A stretch of 64,000 nt of DNA. Origin: Heliorestis convoluta (GTDB lineage Bacteria; Bacillota; Desulfitobacteriia; Heliobacteriales; Heliobacteriaceae). The stretch is taken from assembly GCF_009649955.1 (NCBI RefSeq), contig NZ_CP045875.1, forward strand, positions 2,151,501-2,215,500. Direction: 5' to 3'. The position numbers and the translations under genes are program-made. Below, one piece after another: positions 38,791-48,840 of this stretch (within the stretch, counting starts at the first letter, position 1; every line of letters begins with the position of its first letter). A model generated the notes under the pieces. That model did not search any database and was not told the DNA's origin. It worked only from the letters and a program-made list of their open reading frames with translations.

Positions 38791-38805
38791 AGGGAGTGAC
38801 AAAGT

Positions 38806-40627
38806 ATGAAAAATCTTCTTTTTTTTCTGGTCTTTTTACACATTTTCCTCTATTACGTTTTGTTTTTCTTTTTTCCTGAGACCCATCATTTGCTCGAAGT
38901 TTTTCTACTGCCTTCTCTTTTTCTTGTTGGACTTCTAGGGCTACGTTGGGCGAGAAATTTAAAAGACCCTACTCGCAATAGCTGGATAGTTCTCAGCTTA
39001 GCTACTTTTGTGTACATTATCGGTGATATACTTTGGTTTTACTATGATTATAGTGGCTTAGAATCTGGGAAAGCTTCTGGAGCAGATCTTTTGTATTATA
39101 TATGCGCTTTTTTTCTCGTTATTGGTATTAGTGGATTACTAAAAGCAAGTATCAGCAAGTTTTCTTTCCGTTGCATCTATCTTGATATATGGACTCTCAT
39201 GATCATAATAGCTTCCGTAGTTTCTCAGTTTCTACTCTACCCACTGTGGACACAATCAGATCTAGATGTGTTAAGTCGACTTGCTCTATTGTTCTATCCC
39301 TTGCTTGATCTTCTTATTATCTTTTTTGCTCTACTTATCGCCTATCGTTGGCCTCGGCAAGAACGTGCGAAAGCATACTGGCTGATTGCAGGCATTTTTT
39401 TCTGGGTTGTTGTAGATAGCTATTACCTTTTAGAAGGCATTCAGCAAACCTATGAAGCAGGAAACTTTTTTGCTCCCTTCTGGGGTTTTGGCTTTTTCTG
39501 TTTTTTCTTTGCTTTACAACAACATGTAGCTGATGAAGAAAAAAAAAGTCAATAAAAATAGCATGGCGTTACAAAAGGAACTCTTTCTTTATGATAGAAA
39601 ATCACTGTTGGTTCGTGCTATACCCAATATAGCAATATTTTCGCTGGCGATTCTCTCTATATTCTATCCAGACCTTACCTTTCTTCGTTATGGCTTCATT
39701 GCGGGTCTCATTTTGTTATCAGTACGTCAAATTCTAGTCCTTTCTGAAAATGATAATCTCTTAGTTGGTGCTCATAAGCTGAATAACTCACTAAATCAAG
39801 CCATCCATGAAGAAAAGATTCTTAATGAAGAGTTAGAAAAAGTGAACAAAAAACTAGAGCAATTAAATCATGATCTAGAAGAAAATGTTCGAGTAAGAAC
39901 AAAAGAACTTCTCGTCAAAAATGAAGAATTGGTAAAAGCCAATCAGTTAAAGGAGCAGTTTGTCGCAACTGTTAGTCACGAACTAAAAACGCCGCTTCAT
40001 GGCATTATTGGTTTTGGTCAAGTTCTAGAAGAAGATCTTAAGCAATCTGAAAATAAAAAGCACTTGTCCTATTTGCTTGATTCGGCTTATTATCTCCAAG
40101 CCCTCGTTGAAAGTTTGCTTAATTTTTCTAAGCTTAATGCCGACCAGTCTACATTGTACGTAGAAGAAGTGAATGTTGTTAAATTGGCACACTTTATTGC
40201 TAAGCAAGCAGAAGAGAAGATAAACAACAAGAACTTATATTTTGAGCTTCAGATAGCTGAATCAGTGAATATGCATCATTGTGATGAAATGAAATTGCGT
40301 CAAATTCTGATCAACCTTTTAGACAATGCTATTAAATACACTTTGCCAGGAGGGAGAGTTCATCTCGCCATTGATTACCGCGAAGAAACATTATTTTTCG
40401 TTGTAGAGGATACAGGCATAGGCATTCCAGCCGATAAAGTGGAAAGCATCTTTGAGCCTTTTTTTCAGATTGACAATACTTTATCACGTCGCCATGGAGG
40501 TACTGGTCTTGGGCTGTCTATTGTCAAAAAGCTTGTGGAACTTTTCGGTGGAACTATTGAGGTAGAAAGTGAAGTTGGCAAAGGAACCAAAATGTATGTC
40601 ACGATCCCAGAAAAAAGTAGGAAGTGA
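38806..40627 (+). pseudogene. Membrane-sensor histidine kinase, split in two frames at an A9 run
   Basis: First frame (38806-39555): about seven membrane helices with few charged loops. Second frame (usable from 39533): two more hydrophobic helices (ISFY-like segment PNIAIFSLAILSIFYPDL, FIAGLILLSVRQILVLSEN), a coiled coil, HisKA with FVATVSHELKTPLHG, HATPase with NLLDNAIKY, DTGIGIP, GGTGLGLSIV. Removing one A from the A9 tract (39539-39547) yields one 606-residue protein with eight or nine helices followed by a kinase, an architecture known in GGDEF and kinase sensors. No ribosome binding site precedes the second frame. It could be two coupled genes, a slippage-controlled gene, or a sequencing error. 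No response regulator is adjacent. Confidence 0.75.
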
Positions 40628-40704
40628 GGATGCTTCTACTTTCTTCTTTTGAAAAGTACAATATCTTGTATCAAGCGTGGTATGGATAAGTAGGAGGATG
40701 AACC

Positions 40705-41916
40705 ATGAAGAGCAAAAAATTCCTTGCCCAAACATTGTCCATCGTTATAATTCTTGTGCTGACTTTTGTCCTAACAGCATGTAGCTTTACAGAAAAGCTA
40801 GACCAGCCTCAACAAGAAGAGGAAAAAAGCGAACTCCTTCAAGTACTACAACCCGTGACGGTGAATAAGGAAAAAGCCGATCTACCCCAAAGCGAGATTA
40901 CCTATCCGCAAGTAACAGGCTTATCAGACCAAGCTCTAGAAGCAACGATAAATCAAATCCTTAAGAACGAAGCCCTTTCCTATCGAGAAAAGACGCTTCA
41001 AGATGCCAAGGAACAGGGCTTCGATATAGAGAAAATCGCCTTCTACGGCGATTATGAAGTAACATACAACAGGGGAGGGCTTTTAAGTATTGCCATGCCC
41101 CAGGGGTCTTACATGCTACAAGCGGCTCATCCTAGCAATTATCTTAGTGCTGTTACGGTTGATGTAAGAACAGGCAACATACTATCCTTATCCGATCTGT
41201 TTATAGAAAAAGAGGACATCAAAGCACTTCTTGATCCTCTTATGAAAAAGCAAATTGAAGAACGAAACTTATCTCTCCTTACAGAATTTGCTGGTCTAGA
41301 AGAAGATCAAGACTATTATCTAGGGCCAAGTTATCTCATTCTCTATTATCAACCCTATGCCTATACGCCTCATGCCTATGGTGTCTTAAAATTCGCCATA
41401 CCTTACCAAGCCATAGCAGCAGAAGTCGAACCAAAATGGGGCTTGCTTGATAGAGACTCTCAAGGATTGACAGAAGAAGAAGTTCGCGCTTTGCTCCTAG
41501 AAGCGCATCGGATGTATTGGTACATTGCTCGTGGCGGCCAAGGAGAAGGTGCTTTTGAGACTTTTACCCAGAATGGAATGGAATATCGTTATCTTCGAGG
41601 CGACATCGAAACGCGCCAAGGCTTAGAAGCCTATCTGGGCAAGCTTTTTACATCGACGGCAATAGAACAAAGCTTGCAGAATATGGGCATTGTTGAAAAG
41701 GAAGGCCGTATGGCGCAGCCGAATGCTGACGGAGGGTCTATGCTCAACTGGGAGAAAATGGGGCTTTATCTGATTGATGAGGGAGAAGAGAAGAGAGTCT
41801 ATGAAGTGAAGATTTCTCATGAGACAACGCCGGAAGAAGATCAACAGCTCTGGACGGTGTTGCAGCGGGAACAAGGAACTTGGAAGCTTATAGAAACGGT
41901 TGATAGTTTTATGTAA
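40705..41916 (+). CDS. Lipoprotein with DUF3298/RsiV-like and C-terminal IseA-like domains
   Basis: 403 residues. Seen: lipoprotein signal with lipobox VLTAC (Cys about residue 27); a DUF4163/DUF3298-like region (about residues 50-250; TYPQVTGLSDQALEATINQIL, TGNILSLSDLF, FAIPYQAIA); and a C-terminal part starting SQGLTEEEVRALLLEAHRMYW with NGMEYRYLRGDIET, similar to IseA/YoeB, which inhibits cell-wall DL-endopeptidases. Combination suggests an envelope-stress or wall-hydrolase control protein on the outer membrane face. GGAGGAT ribosome binding site. Element copy 3 starts shortly after its stop. Confidence 0.75.
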   Translation: MKSKKFLAQTLSIVIILVLTFVLTACSFTEKLDQPQQEEEKSELLQVLQPVTVNKEKADLPQSEITYPQVTGLSDQALEATINQILKNEALSYREKTLQDAKEQGFDIEKIAFYGDYEVTYNRGGLLSIAMPQGSYMLQAAHPSNYLSAVTVDVRTGNILSLSDLFIEKEDIKALLDPLMKKQIEERNLSLLTEFAGLEEDQDYYLGPSYLILYYQPYAYTPHAYGVLKFAIPYQAIAAEVEPKWGLLDRDSQGLTEEEVRALLLEAHRMYWYIARGGQGEGAFETFTQNGMEYRYLRGDIETRQGLEAYLGKLFTSTAIEQSLQNMGIVEKEGRMAQPNADGGSMLNWEKMGLYLIDEGEEKRVYEVKISHETTPEEDQQLWTVLQREQGTWKLIETVDSFM

Positions 41917-41948
41917 GGTAGTCTGCATAGGGTATTAGACCTAGTTTT

Positions 41949-42412
41949 CGTACACCCCCCCGTGCCCGGTTGGGCACAACCATTTGATGAAAATTAACTT
42001 CTCCTGATTACGTTGGGGTTACTTCGTGCAGGGGCCAGGTCATCACGCTTTCCTCCGCTCTGGACTGGTCCCACGCTGTTACCGCCAGCAAGCTGGCGAC
42101 AGCTGAGGTCCCAAGTCCCGCTGCGGAAAGCGTGATGCCCAGTCCCAGAGAATTTTTGCTGATTGTTACTTTCCGTTGACATTGCTTTGCGCAATTTTCT
42201 GCGATGTATATGCAACTGCTTATTGTATTTGCATTTGCAATAGGCCAAAACTCAGTCACAACCAGCAAAATGTACCTGGGTCAGGCGTTATGACTTCCTG
42301 GAGAGAGGACTTCAGACCTCAGCCATCGGCAGCTTGCTGCCGCTCATGGCGTGGGATGAGTCCGTTCGGAAGGAAGTCATAACGCCTGACCCCACCACAG
42401 GGTAGCTTTTTT
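41949..42412 (-). repeat. Structured dispersed element, copy 3 (reverse orientation)
   Basis: Forward strand order: right end with mini-hairpin GTGCCCGGTTGGGCAC, module B (42031-42146), linker hairpin near 42216-42244, module A (42278-42392), left end CCACCACAGGGTAGC. The mini-hairpin differs from that of copies 1 and 5 but remains self-complementary. Cores identical to the other copies. Right after the IseA-like lipoprotein gene. Confidence 0.92.
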
Positions 42413-42426
42413 CATACTTAACAGCC

Positions 42427-42473
42427 AAAAGCCGATATAGTAGCAGCACAAAGCACTACTATATCGGCTTTTT
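42427..42473. terminator. Bidirectional intrinsic terminator
   Basis: AAAAGCCGATATAGTAG and its inverse with a 13-nt loop, followed by T5; sits between element copy 3 and the convergent fdhE gene. Confidence 0.92.
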
Positions 42474-42506
42474 CTGTTAAGCAAGTCCTCTGTTGCTTTG
42501 CGGAAT

Positions 42507-43340
42507 CTACTTCTGCCGCAGCCCTTTCTCACGGGCCACTAGATCCAATTGCACTGTCGCTACATCTTCTTCATATAAATCAAGTCGTTCCTGCTTCTGG
42601 TAATAACGCTCATCGACTGTCTTAAGATAACGCTTGCACTGGTTACAACCTTCAATCCGATAATGGCGCTCCTCGTCTACATAATAGATGGGCAAGCTGT
42701 ACTGGTCTTCATTGGCACAAAAAGGGCAGACTACACGACGAAAAGGCCACTCTGTTTCACAAGTAGAGCAATACAGATAGCGCTTGCCATGCTCTTCTTT
42801 GGATAGACGTCCTAAAGTGGGTTCAGAACCACAATGGGGACAGAATGGCTCGCGCCAATCTCGAGTTGCTATGGTTTCTTCTAAAGCTTTGGAAGAAGCC
42901 AGCAGATAGGGCTTGAGCATGGCTCGGATAAAGTAATGTAGTAAGGGCAGATCAATATCTAAAGCGAGCCCTTTTTGCTCTAGCTCTTCAAAATCGCCAA
43001 GAGCTAGTAAGCGATAAAATTCACTCGCTTCTTCCCCTTTTAACAGTTTATGAAGCGAAGAAAGGGTTCCCAAATTATTCTCATCGGAACCATCTTCTCT
43101 TTGTAGCATCGCTTGTAACAAGTCAAGAATGCCTTCGCCATATTGACGAAGTCTAGTTGGTTCAAAAGGAAAAAGCTCGTGAGACCAAGCATGTTCCTTT
43201 TTGCTGAGTAAAGTTTGTACCTTTTCTTTTTGCTCTTCTGTCAGGGCAAGCGAAATTTCTTCAGCCCACTCTTGCTGTGCTTTTCGTACCTTCTGAAAAA
43301 AAAGAATCATATCCACAGGTGGTGCTTCTATCAAAGCCAT
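42507..43340 (-). CDS. fdhE: Formate dehydrogenase accessory protein FdhE
   Basis: About 277 residues from ATG 43340, preceded by AAAGGAGTG; a TTG at 43364 is an in-frame alternative. Seen: helical N-terminal half and a zinc-ribbon/rubredoxin-like C-terminal half with four CxxC pairs (CPHC, CSTC, CPFC, CNQC), as in FdhE. Known FdhE binds iron and the formate dehydrogenase catalytic subunit and is needed for active Tat-exported enzyme. It follows fdnI after a 276-nt gap on the same strand, so it serves the fdn operon. Confidence 0.92.
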   Translation of the reverse strand: MALIEAPPVDMILFFQKVRKAQQEWAEEISLALTEEQKEKVQTLLSKKEHAWSHELFPFEPTRLRQYGEGILDLLQAMLQREDGSDENNLGTLSSLHKLLKGEEASEFYRLLALGDFEELEQKGLALDIDLPLLHYFIRAMLKPYLLASSKALEETIATRDWREPFCPHCGSEPTLGRLSKEEHGKRYLYCSTCETEWPFRRVVCPFCANEDQYSLPIYYVDEERHYRIEGCNQCKRYLKTVDERYYQKQERLDLYEEDVATVQLDLVAREKGLRQK

Positions 43341-43478
43341 TGTAGTCGGGCCCACTCCTTTCAAACATCAATAATACCGTAACTTGTTCGTTACTATTGT
43401 AGCAAAAAGTGCAAAGTCTTTCTATTGCCACTGTCGATAAAAAAAAGGAGGAGCTCCAGTGAAAGAATAGGTCACCCT

Positions 43479-43529
43479 CTAGTCAGCGCGATTTCTACAG
43501 CGCAGAAACAAGATGGCGCCAGGATTCAT
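43479..43529 (-). CDS. Possible 16-residue ORF between fdnI and fdhE
   Basis: Reverse-strand ATG 43529 to TAG 43479, encoding MNPGAILFLRCRNRAD, with a strong GGGAGGAG ribosome binding site 8 nt upstream. Downstream is a CTCCTCC-TTTTTTTT tract complementary to that binding site. It may be chance or a regulatory upstream ORF for fdhE; no homologue is known to me. Confidence 0.25.
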   Translation of the reverse strand: MNPGAILFLRCRNRAD

Positions 43530-43616
43530 CTGGAAATCTCCTCCCGAACAAGTAAGGGTATAACTTTTTAATAAATTTCTAACGAGTGAATGCTTTTGTT
43601 GCGAGGCATAGGTTGA

Positions 43617-44297
43617 CTAGATTTTATTCTCTTTCTTCAACTGTTCATACCACTTCGCATTCGAAACTTTGATTTTCTCAACAGGCACTTTGCCGTTGGT
43701 CATACCTGTTAAAGCAGCGTTACTGCGGGGGTTAATAGCAGCAAAGAAGATATGGCCCAGTGCTAAAAGCATGGTCACAAGAGCGGCAATACCGTGAATC
43801 GGTACGGACAATTGCAAGAGCGTCTGACCGAAAAAGCCATCGAACCAGAGAATAAATCCAGTGATAATAATAGCTACACCTAAGAAGACTTGTGCAAAAG
43901 CTTGTAATTTCTCGCCGCCATTGTACTTTCCTTGCGGTGGATATTTAAATCCTGGACTATTAAGGATATAGGGAACGAAGCCTTTGAGAAAGGCAATGTC
44001 GTCTTTGTCAAAATGAGTAATGTCACGGAGAAACTCACGCAAGTTTCTGCCGTTCCAGATAAGAGCGACGATAGGCGTGATGGCAAATACTACACCAGCA
44101 AGACGGTGAATGCGACTGGCCATAATTTTACCACCGAAGAGAGGCGCTAAGAAGTCAAAAGCCGTTGTAAAAAGTAGCAAGCCTGTCAAAGCACAGATGA
44201 TAAAGCTAATCGCTCCGATCCAGTGAACGACTCTTTGATCGAGAGGGAACTTCTCAACCATCTCTACCTTTGCTACCTGTTCCTTCTTCTTAGTCAT
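43617..44297 (-). CDS. fdnI: Formate dehydrogenase cytochrome b subunit (gamma)
   Basis: 226 residues, four membrane helices. Seen: heme-ligand candidates in QRVVHWIGA, SRIHRLAGV, SVPIHGIAAL and LGHIFF, as in FdnI/FdoI. It takes electrons from the FdnH iron-sulfur chain on the outer face and passes them to menaquinone. The gene overlaps fdnH by 8 nt. Slightly longer C-terminal tail (VEKIKVSNAKWYEQLKKEN) than the hydrophobic core needs, as in related proteins. Confidence 0.93.
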   Translation of the reverse strand: MTKKKEQVAKVEMVEKFPLDQRVVHWIGAISFIICALTGLLLFTTAFDFLAPLFGGKIMASRIHRLAGVVFAITPIVALIWNGRNLREFLRDITHFDKDDIAFLKGFVPYILNSPGFKYPPQGKYNGGEKLQAFAQVFLGVAIIITGFILWFDGFFGQTLLQLSVPIHGIAALVTMLLALGHIFFAAINPRSNAALTGMTNGKVPVEKIKVSNAKWYEQLKKENKI

Positions 44298-45081
44298 TCT
44301 TCTTGTCGCCCCCTTTCATGCGCTCATTGCGCCAGCTAAGCAGGGCTGCTCCAGCAAGACCAACGACAGTGCCTGCCAAAGCTAGCGTACCAGCCGGTTG
44401 AACGACATCTTTTAACAAGGTTAAAGAAAGGGGGGCTTGCGGATTTTCTGGCAAGTCATACTTAGAAGGTCGATCTGGTAAGAGATAGATCATACCGAGA
44501 CCGCCTAGTTCATCAATCCCGTAGAGAGTGGCTTTGGGATACTGTCCTTGAACTGTTTGCAATCGTTCCTGAGCGACTCTCACCATCTCATCACGAGGTC
44601 CATACAAGATGGCGTCGGTTACGCAAGTCTTGGAACAAGCTGGTTCCATGTTGTTCCCGATGCGACCTAAGCAAAAAGTGCATTTGGACATTTTTTTGGC
44701 TCTTTGATCTATTTTAGGAATCTTAAAAGGACAATAGATCTCACAGTAGCCACAACCAACACAGTTTTCCTTAATGGTAACGACAGCACCATTGTCGGCT
44801 TTACGCAAGGCATCGTTAGGACAAGCTTTGACGCAAGAAGGTTCGCCACAGTGAAGACAACATTGCTTCACAAAATCCCATTCCATCTCACCTTCGCTAT
44901 TTTTATGTTCGTAATAGCGAATCATCGTCCAGCGGTTTGGGGAAAGATTATTATGAGATTGATAGGTTCCAGTAAAGGAACCTATCTCACCCGGTAATTG
45001 ATTCCACTGCTTACAGGCAACTTGACAGCCTCTACAGGCTATGCATTGCGTAATATCAACAAATCGAGCCATTCTTGTCAT
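44290..45081 (-). CDS. fdnH: Formate dehydrogenase iron-sulfur subunit (beta)
   Basis: 263 residues. Seen: four cysteine groups for [4Fe-4S] clusters (CIACRGCQVAC, CCLHCGEPSCVKAC, CVGCGYCEIYC, CTFC plus CSKTC) and one C-terminal membrane helix (AGTLALAGTVVGLAGAALLSW) that anchors it next to FdnI. It wires the FdnG active site to the cytochrome b. No signal peptide: it is exported with FdnG by the Tat system. Start ATG 45081 lies one base downstream of the fdnG stop. Confidence 0.95.
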   Translation of the reverse strand: MTRMARFVDITQCIACRGCQVACKQWNQLPGEIGSFTGTYQSHNNLSPNRWTMIRYYEHKNSEGEMEWDFVKQCCLHCGEPSCVKACPNDALRKADNGAVVTIKENCVGCGYCEIYCPFKIPKIDQRAKKMSKCTFCLGRIGNNMEPACSKTCVTDAILYGPRDEMVRVAQERLQTVQGQYPKATLYGIDELGGLGMIYLLPDRPSKYDLPENPQAPLSLTLLKDVVQPAGTLALAGTVVGLAGAALLSWRNERMKGGDKKND

Positions 45082-45082
45082 C

Positions 45083-48064
45083 TTAGCTCACCTTCCTTAC
45101 ATCAACCAGAAAGGCTTTGTACTCTGGTATGTGTGTATTGGCATCGCCGATATGAGGCGTAAGGATGTTGGTGATATCGCCTTTGACAAGCCCTTGGTAA
45201 CCAAAGTGCCAAGTAAGACCAACTTGCTCTACTGTTTTACCTTGTACAGATAGAGTTTGTACTCGCTCTGTTACCATGGCGACCGCTTTAATGGCGCCAC
45301 GGGCTGATGAGACTTCTACCATATCGCCATGCTTAATGCCACGTTCACGGGCAAGGGAAGGACTCATCTCAACGAAAAGCGCTGGCATTAGTTCAGCCAA
45401 CCAGGGCATGTTGCGCGTAATAGCGCCCGTATGCCAGTGTTCGCAAACTCGCCAAGTGGAACAGACAATGGGGTATTGAGAAGCGTCGCCTCGCTCATTG
45501 CTTTCCCAGATCCGAATGGCTGGATTGTATTGTACTTTCGAAAGCTTGTTCTCTACAGGGCTTTCGTAAGGTTCATAATGCTCTGGAAAAGGTCCTTCGT
45601 TCATGGCATTCACAGAATAGAAGCGAGCCTGTCCTTCCGGTAGCATGATGAAAGGACTGGTACCGCCCGCTTCTTGCGGAGAGCGAGTCGGTGCAAAATC
45701 AGGTACATCATAACCAACCCAGCGCTCTTGCTGGGGATCCCACCAGATAGACTTCTTTTCTTCGGACCAAGGCTTTCCAGAAGGATCACAGTTGGCACGG
45801 TTGTAAATAATTCGACGGTTGGCAGGCCAAGCAAAGCCCCATTCTAGATAGACACCAAGGCCAGAAGGATCATCAGTACCACGACGCTTGGCGTTGTTGC
45901 CAGCTTCTGTGTACATACCGCTGTAGATCCAGTTACCACAGGCTGTGGTGCCGTCATCTTGTAAAGCGCCAAAGCCAGGCAGTTGCTGACCTGTTGTTAG
46001 ATCTTTGCCGTTAATCTCTCGAGCAACAGCATCGACAAAGCTCGGTAGATTTTCAGAGGAGCCATAATTCCATGTAAGATACTTAATAGGCTCATCTTCA
46101 GGCTTGTTGCTATTTTCATAGTGAGACTTGATGGCTCTAGCAATGTGATCAATAATCCAAGATTCTTGCTTTGTATCGCCAGGACCTTCTACAGCTTGCC
46201 AACGGTATTGAATTAACCTTCCGCTGTGCGTCACTGAGCCTTCTTTTTCTAAGAACGATGTGGCTGGAAGTAGAAAGACCTCTGTTTTAATATCTTTTGG
46301 ATTCACGCCAGGGCGTTTCCAGAAGGCTGCTGTTTCATTTTCGAAAATATCGATCTGAACCATCCAGTCGAGTTCTTCCATCGCCTTGGCTTCGTGGTTC
46401 GTGTTCGGTCCCGATACAACAGGGTTTTGCCCCCAGTTAAAGAGACCTTTGATCGTACCTGCCATCATATCTTCAAAAAGGGCGATATGGGAATGGTTAG
46501 CCCCTCTCTTTTGCTTGGGAAGGTAATGATAAGCTAGGTCGTTGTCAAGGTTCGCATGATCGCCCCACCAGGCTTTCAAGAGACTGGCTATAAACTTGGG
46601 TCGGTTTGTCCAGAAACCGCCTTTTGGTGTCGTAGCATTGTAGGCAGCCAGATCGACATGGTCGCCATCGTTCGGCGCAGGCATATAGCCCGGTAGTAAA
46701 TGAAAGAGACAGGCCATATCCGTCGATCCCTGAACGTTGGAGTGACCGCGCAGAGCGTTTACACCGCCACCAGGGCGACCGACATTGCCTAGTAATAATT
46801 GCAGCATAGAAAGAGCACGACAGTTCTGCGCTCCTACAGTATGTTGTGTCTGTCCCATGGCATAAAGAATCGTTCCTGTTTTATCAGGGCTTGCTGTTTC
46901 GGTGAACATCTCAGCCACTTGCAAAAACTTCTCTTTAGGCATGCCGACAATGGAACAAACAGTGTCTACATCGTAGCGAGCGTAATGCTTTTTCATCATC
47001 TGGAAGACACAACGAGGGTCTTGTAAAGTCATGTCTTTGAGGGGGTTGCCTTGTCCATCGGTTTTGTAAGCCCAAGTCGCTTTATCGTAGGTTCTTTTCT
47101 CTTCATCGTAACCAGAGAAGAGACCTTCTTCGAAGTCATAGTCGTCATGGACGATGTAGGATGCGTTCGTATAGTGCAGTACATATTCGTGGTGGTAGCG
47201 ACCTGTCTCGAAGATATAGTGGAAAAGGCCTCCGAAGAAAGGAATGTCAGTACCGCTTCTCATGGGCGCGTACAGATCCGCTCTTGCTGAGGTACGAGTA
47301 AAGCGTGGATCTACGTGAATAATCTTAGCGCCTCGCTTCCTCTTCGCTTCCATCAGCCAAGTGAAGGAGACAGGGTGATTTTCAGCAGCATTACTTCCAA
47401 TAATAAGAGCACAGTCCGTGTTCTTAAAATCAATCCAGTGATTGGTCATAGCACCTCTTCCGAATGTGGCCCCCAGACCGGCGACCGTAGCGCTATGTCA
47501 TATTCGGGCTTGGTGCTCAATATTGATAACGCCAATGGAGCGCATCAACTTGGAAATTAAGTAAAGATCTTCGTTATTTAATATAGAAGAACCGAGGCTG
47601 GCGATGGCTTCTGTGCGATTGACGATAACATCTTGTTCGTTCTTATGTACAATAGAAGCGTTGCGAGTCTCTGCTGTTAATTCACCAATGCGCTTGAAAG
47701 TCCATTCCCAAGACTTCTCTTCCCAAGACGTAGCGCCAGGCGCGCGATAGAGAACTTTGGTTACACGTTCATCGTTCTTTGCAGTCTGGAATGAAGCAGC
47801 GCCTTTGGAACAATTCGTACCTTTGTTGACGGGGTTGTCAGGATCACCTTCTACGTTCACCAGCTCTCCATTGACTGTGTGACAAATGACGCCACAGCCC
47901 CCGGAACAGAAACAGCAAATGGAAGTCGTTTCTTTGGCATCGGCAATCCGCAACCTTGGCGTGCTTGCTTCTAGACTATCAAGCGAAAAGCCTAAGCTTG
48001 TAGCCATGACGGCTGTGGTCGCGCCTGATAACTGCAGAAAGCGTCTGCGGCTTAATCCGGACAT
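45083..48064 (-). CDS. fdnG: Formate dehydrogenase catalytic subunit, selenocysteine-containing, Tat-exported
   Basis: 993 residues if the in-frame TGA at 47498-47500 is read as selenocysteine (residue 189). Context: EHQARI-Sec-HSATVAGLGATFGRGAMTNHW, matching E. coli FdnG RI-Sec-HGPTVASL. Seen: twin-arginine signal SRRRFLQL, first [4Fe-4S] site CCFCSGGCG, and molybdopterin (bis-MGD) domains through the C terminus. It oxidises formate to CO2 outside the membrane. Just after the TGA a hairpin with GGUCU in its loop resembles the bacterial SECIS. Standard annotation would split this gene at 47449/47498. First gene of fdnGHI. Confidence 0.95.
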
Positions 48065-48111
48065 GTGGTTCGCTCCCTCCTTTGAATAATCAGAAGATTG
48101 TGCACCTTTGA

Positions 48112-48133
48112 CACCCTATCATTCGATAGGGCA
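48112..48133. promoter_or_regulatory. Short palindrome upstream of fdnG
   Basis: CCCTATC-ATTC-GATAGGG, a perfect inverted repeat about 50 nt upstream of the fdnG start. Without a T-run it is more like an operator than a terminator. Confidence 0.4.
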
Positions 48134-48275
48134 CATTCAGAATCCAAAAAATTCTTAACCTTCTTAGTCTACTCCTATTATAGTGAATACTTACCCATAC
48201 TGTATTCCTGCAGACCTTACCTGTCAAGAGTATGCACGGTTTAAAGCAAAGTTCTTGTCGGAATAAAAAGAAAAA

Positions 48276-48734
48276 TCAGGGATTGAGTCGGTAGAGAGCC
48301 CAGGCTAGATAGGTCGCAAAGCTAGACCAAAGGGCATAAGGCAGAAAAAGCAGGGCCGAAAGACGATAATAAGGCCAGGATACAAAGACAAGCAAAAAAG
48401 CAGTGAGCGCGATTAAAGCCGTATTAAGAACAGAGAGAAATAGATTTTTGCTTACCGTTTGACCTGCAAAATAGATAAAGACAAGGAACACATTGGCAAG
48501 AAAAGATCCTTTCCAAAGCCAGCCTAAATTACGCCAACCGACTTTGTCTTGTAAAAGAGCCACCGACAAAGCAATTCCTCCATAGATAAGCATCCAGACA
48601 AGGCCGACAACGGCACCAGGTGGAGACCAGGCTGGCTTATTCAATGACTGAAGCCACCGCTGATCCATGGGGAATAAAAAGCTGGGAAGAGTATATAAAG
48701 CATACGTCGCAATAAAAGTGACGATTGACCGCAT
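48276..48734 (-). CDS. tspO: TspO/MBR family membrane protein
   Basis: 152 residues, five membrane helices, the family's usual size. Seen: the NKPAWSPPGAVVGLVWMLIYG segment in loop 1/TM2 and WPYYRLSALLFLPYALWSSFATYL near the C terminus, both diagnostic. TspO proteins bind porphyrins and, in phototrophs such as Rhodobacter, tune tetrapyrrole metabolism; in others they help handle oxidative stress. A strong AGGAGGT ribosome binding site precedes the ATG. It is a single gene between the Gln-rich gene and fdn. Confidence 0.92.
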   Translation of the reverse strand: MRSIVTFIATYALYTLPSFLFPMDQRWLQSLNKPAWSPPGAVVGLVWMLIYGGIALSVALLQDKVGWRNLGWLWKGSFLANVFLVFIYFAGQTVSKNLFLSVLNTALIALTAFLLVFVSWPYYRLSALLFLPYALWSSFATYLAWALYRLNP

Positions 48735-48787
48735 AGGGCAGGACCTCCTTTGCTTAAAACACTGAGGTAGGTTCTGTTGTATTACTT

Positions 48788-48823
48788 AAAAAGAGGCCAG
48801 AAGCGCTTGTACTCCTGACCTCT
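48788..48823 (-). terminator. Intrinsic terminator of the Gln-rich protein gene
   Basis: On the reverse strand AGAGGTCAGGAG pairs with CTTCTGGCCTCT, followed by TTTTT. Confidence 0.88.
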
Positions 48824-48840
48824 GTGGGGTTGCTTGACGA

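Noticed and set aside
47449-47498. fdnG as two separate genes or a nonsense-mutated pseudogene
   Set aside because: The TGA sits exactly at the known selenocysteine position with a SECIS-like hairpin after it, and the frame is otherwise unbroken.
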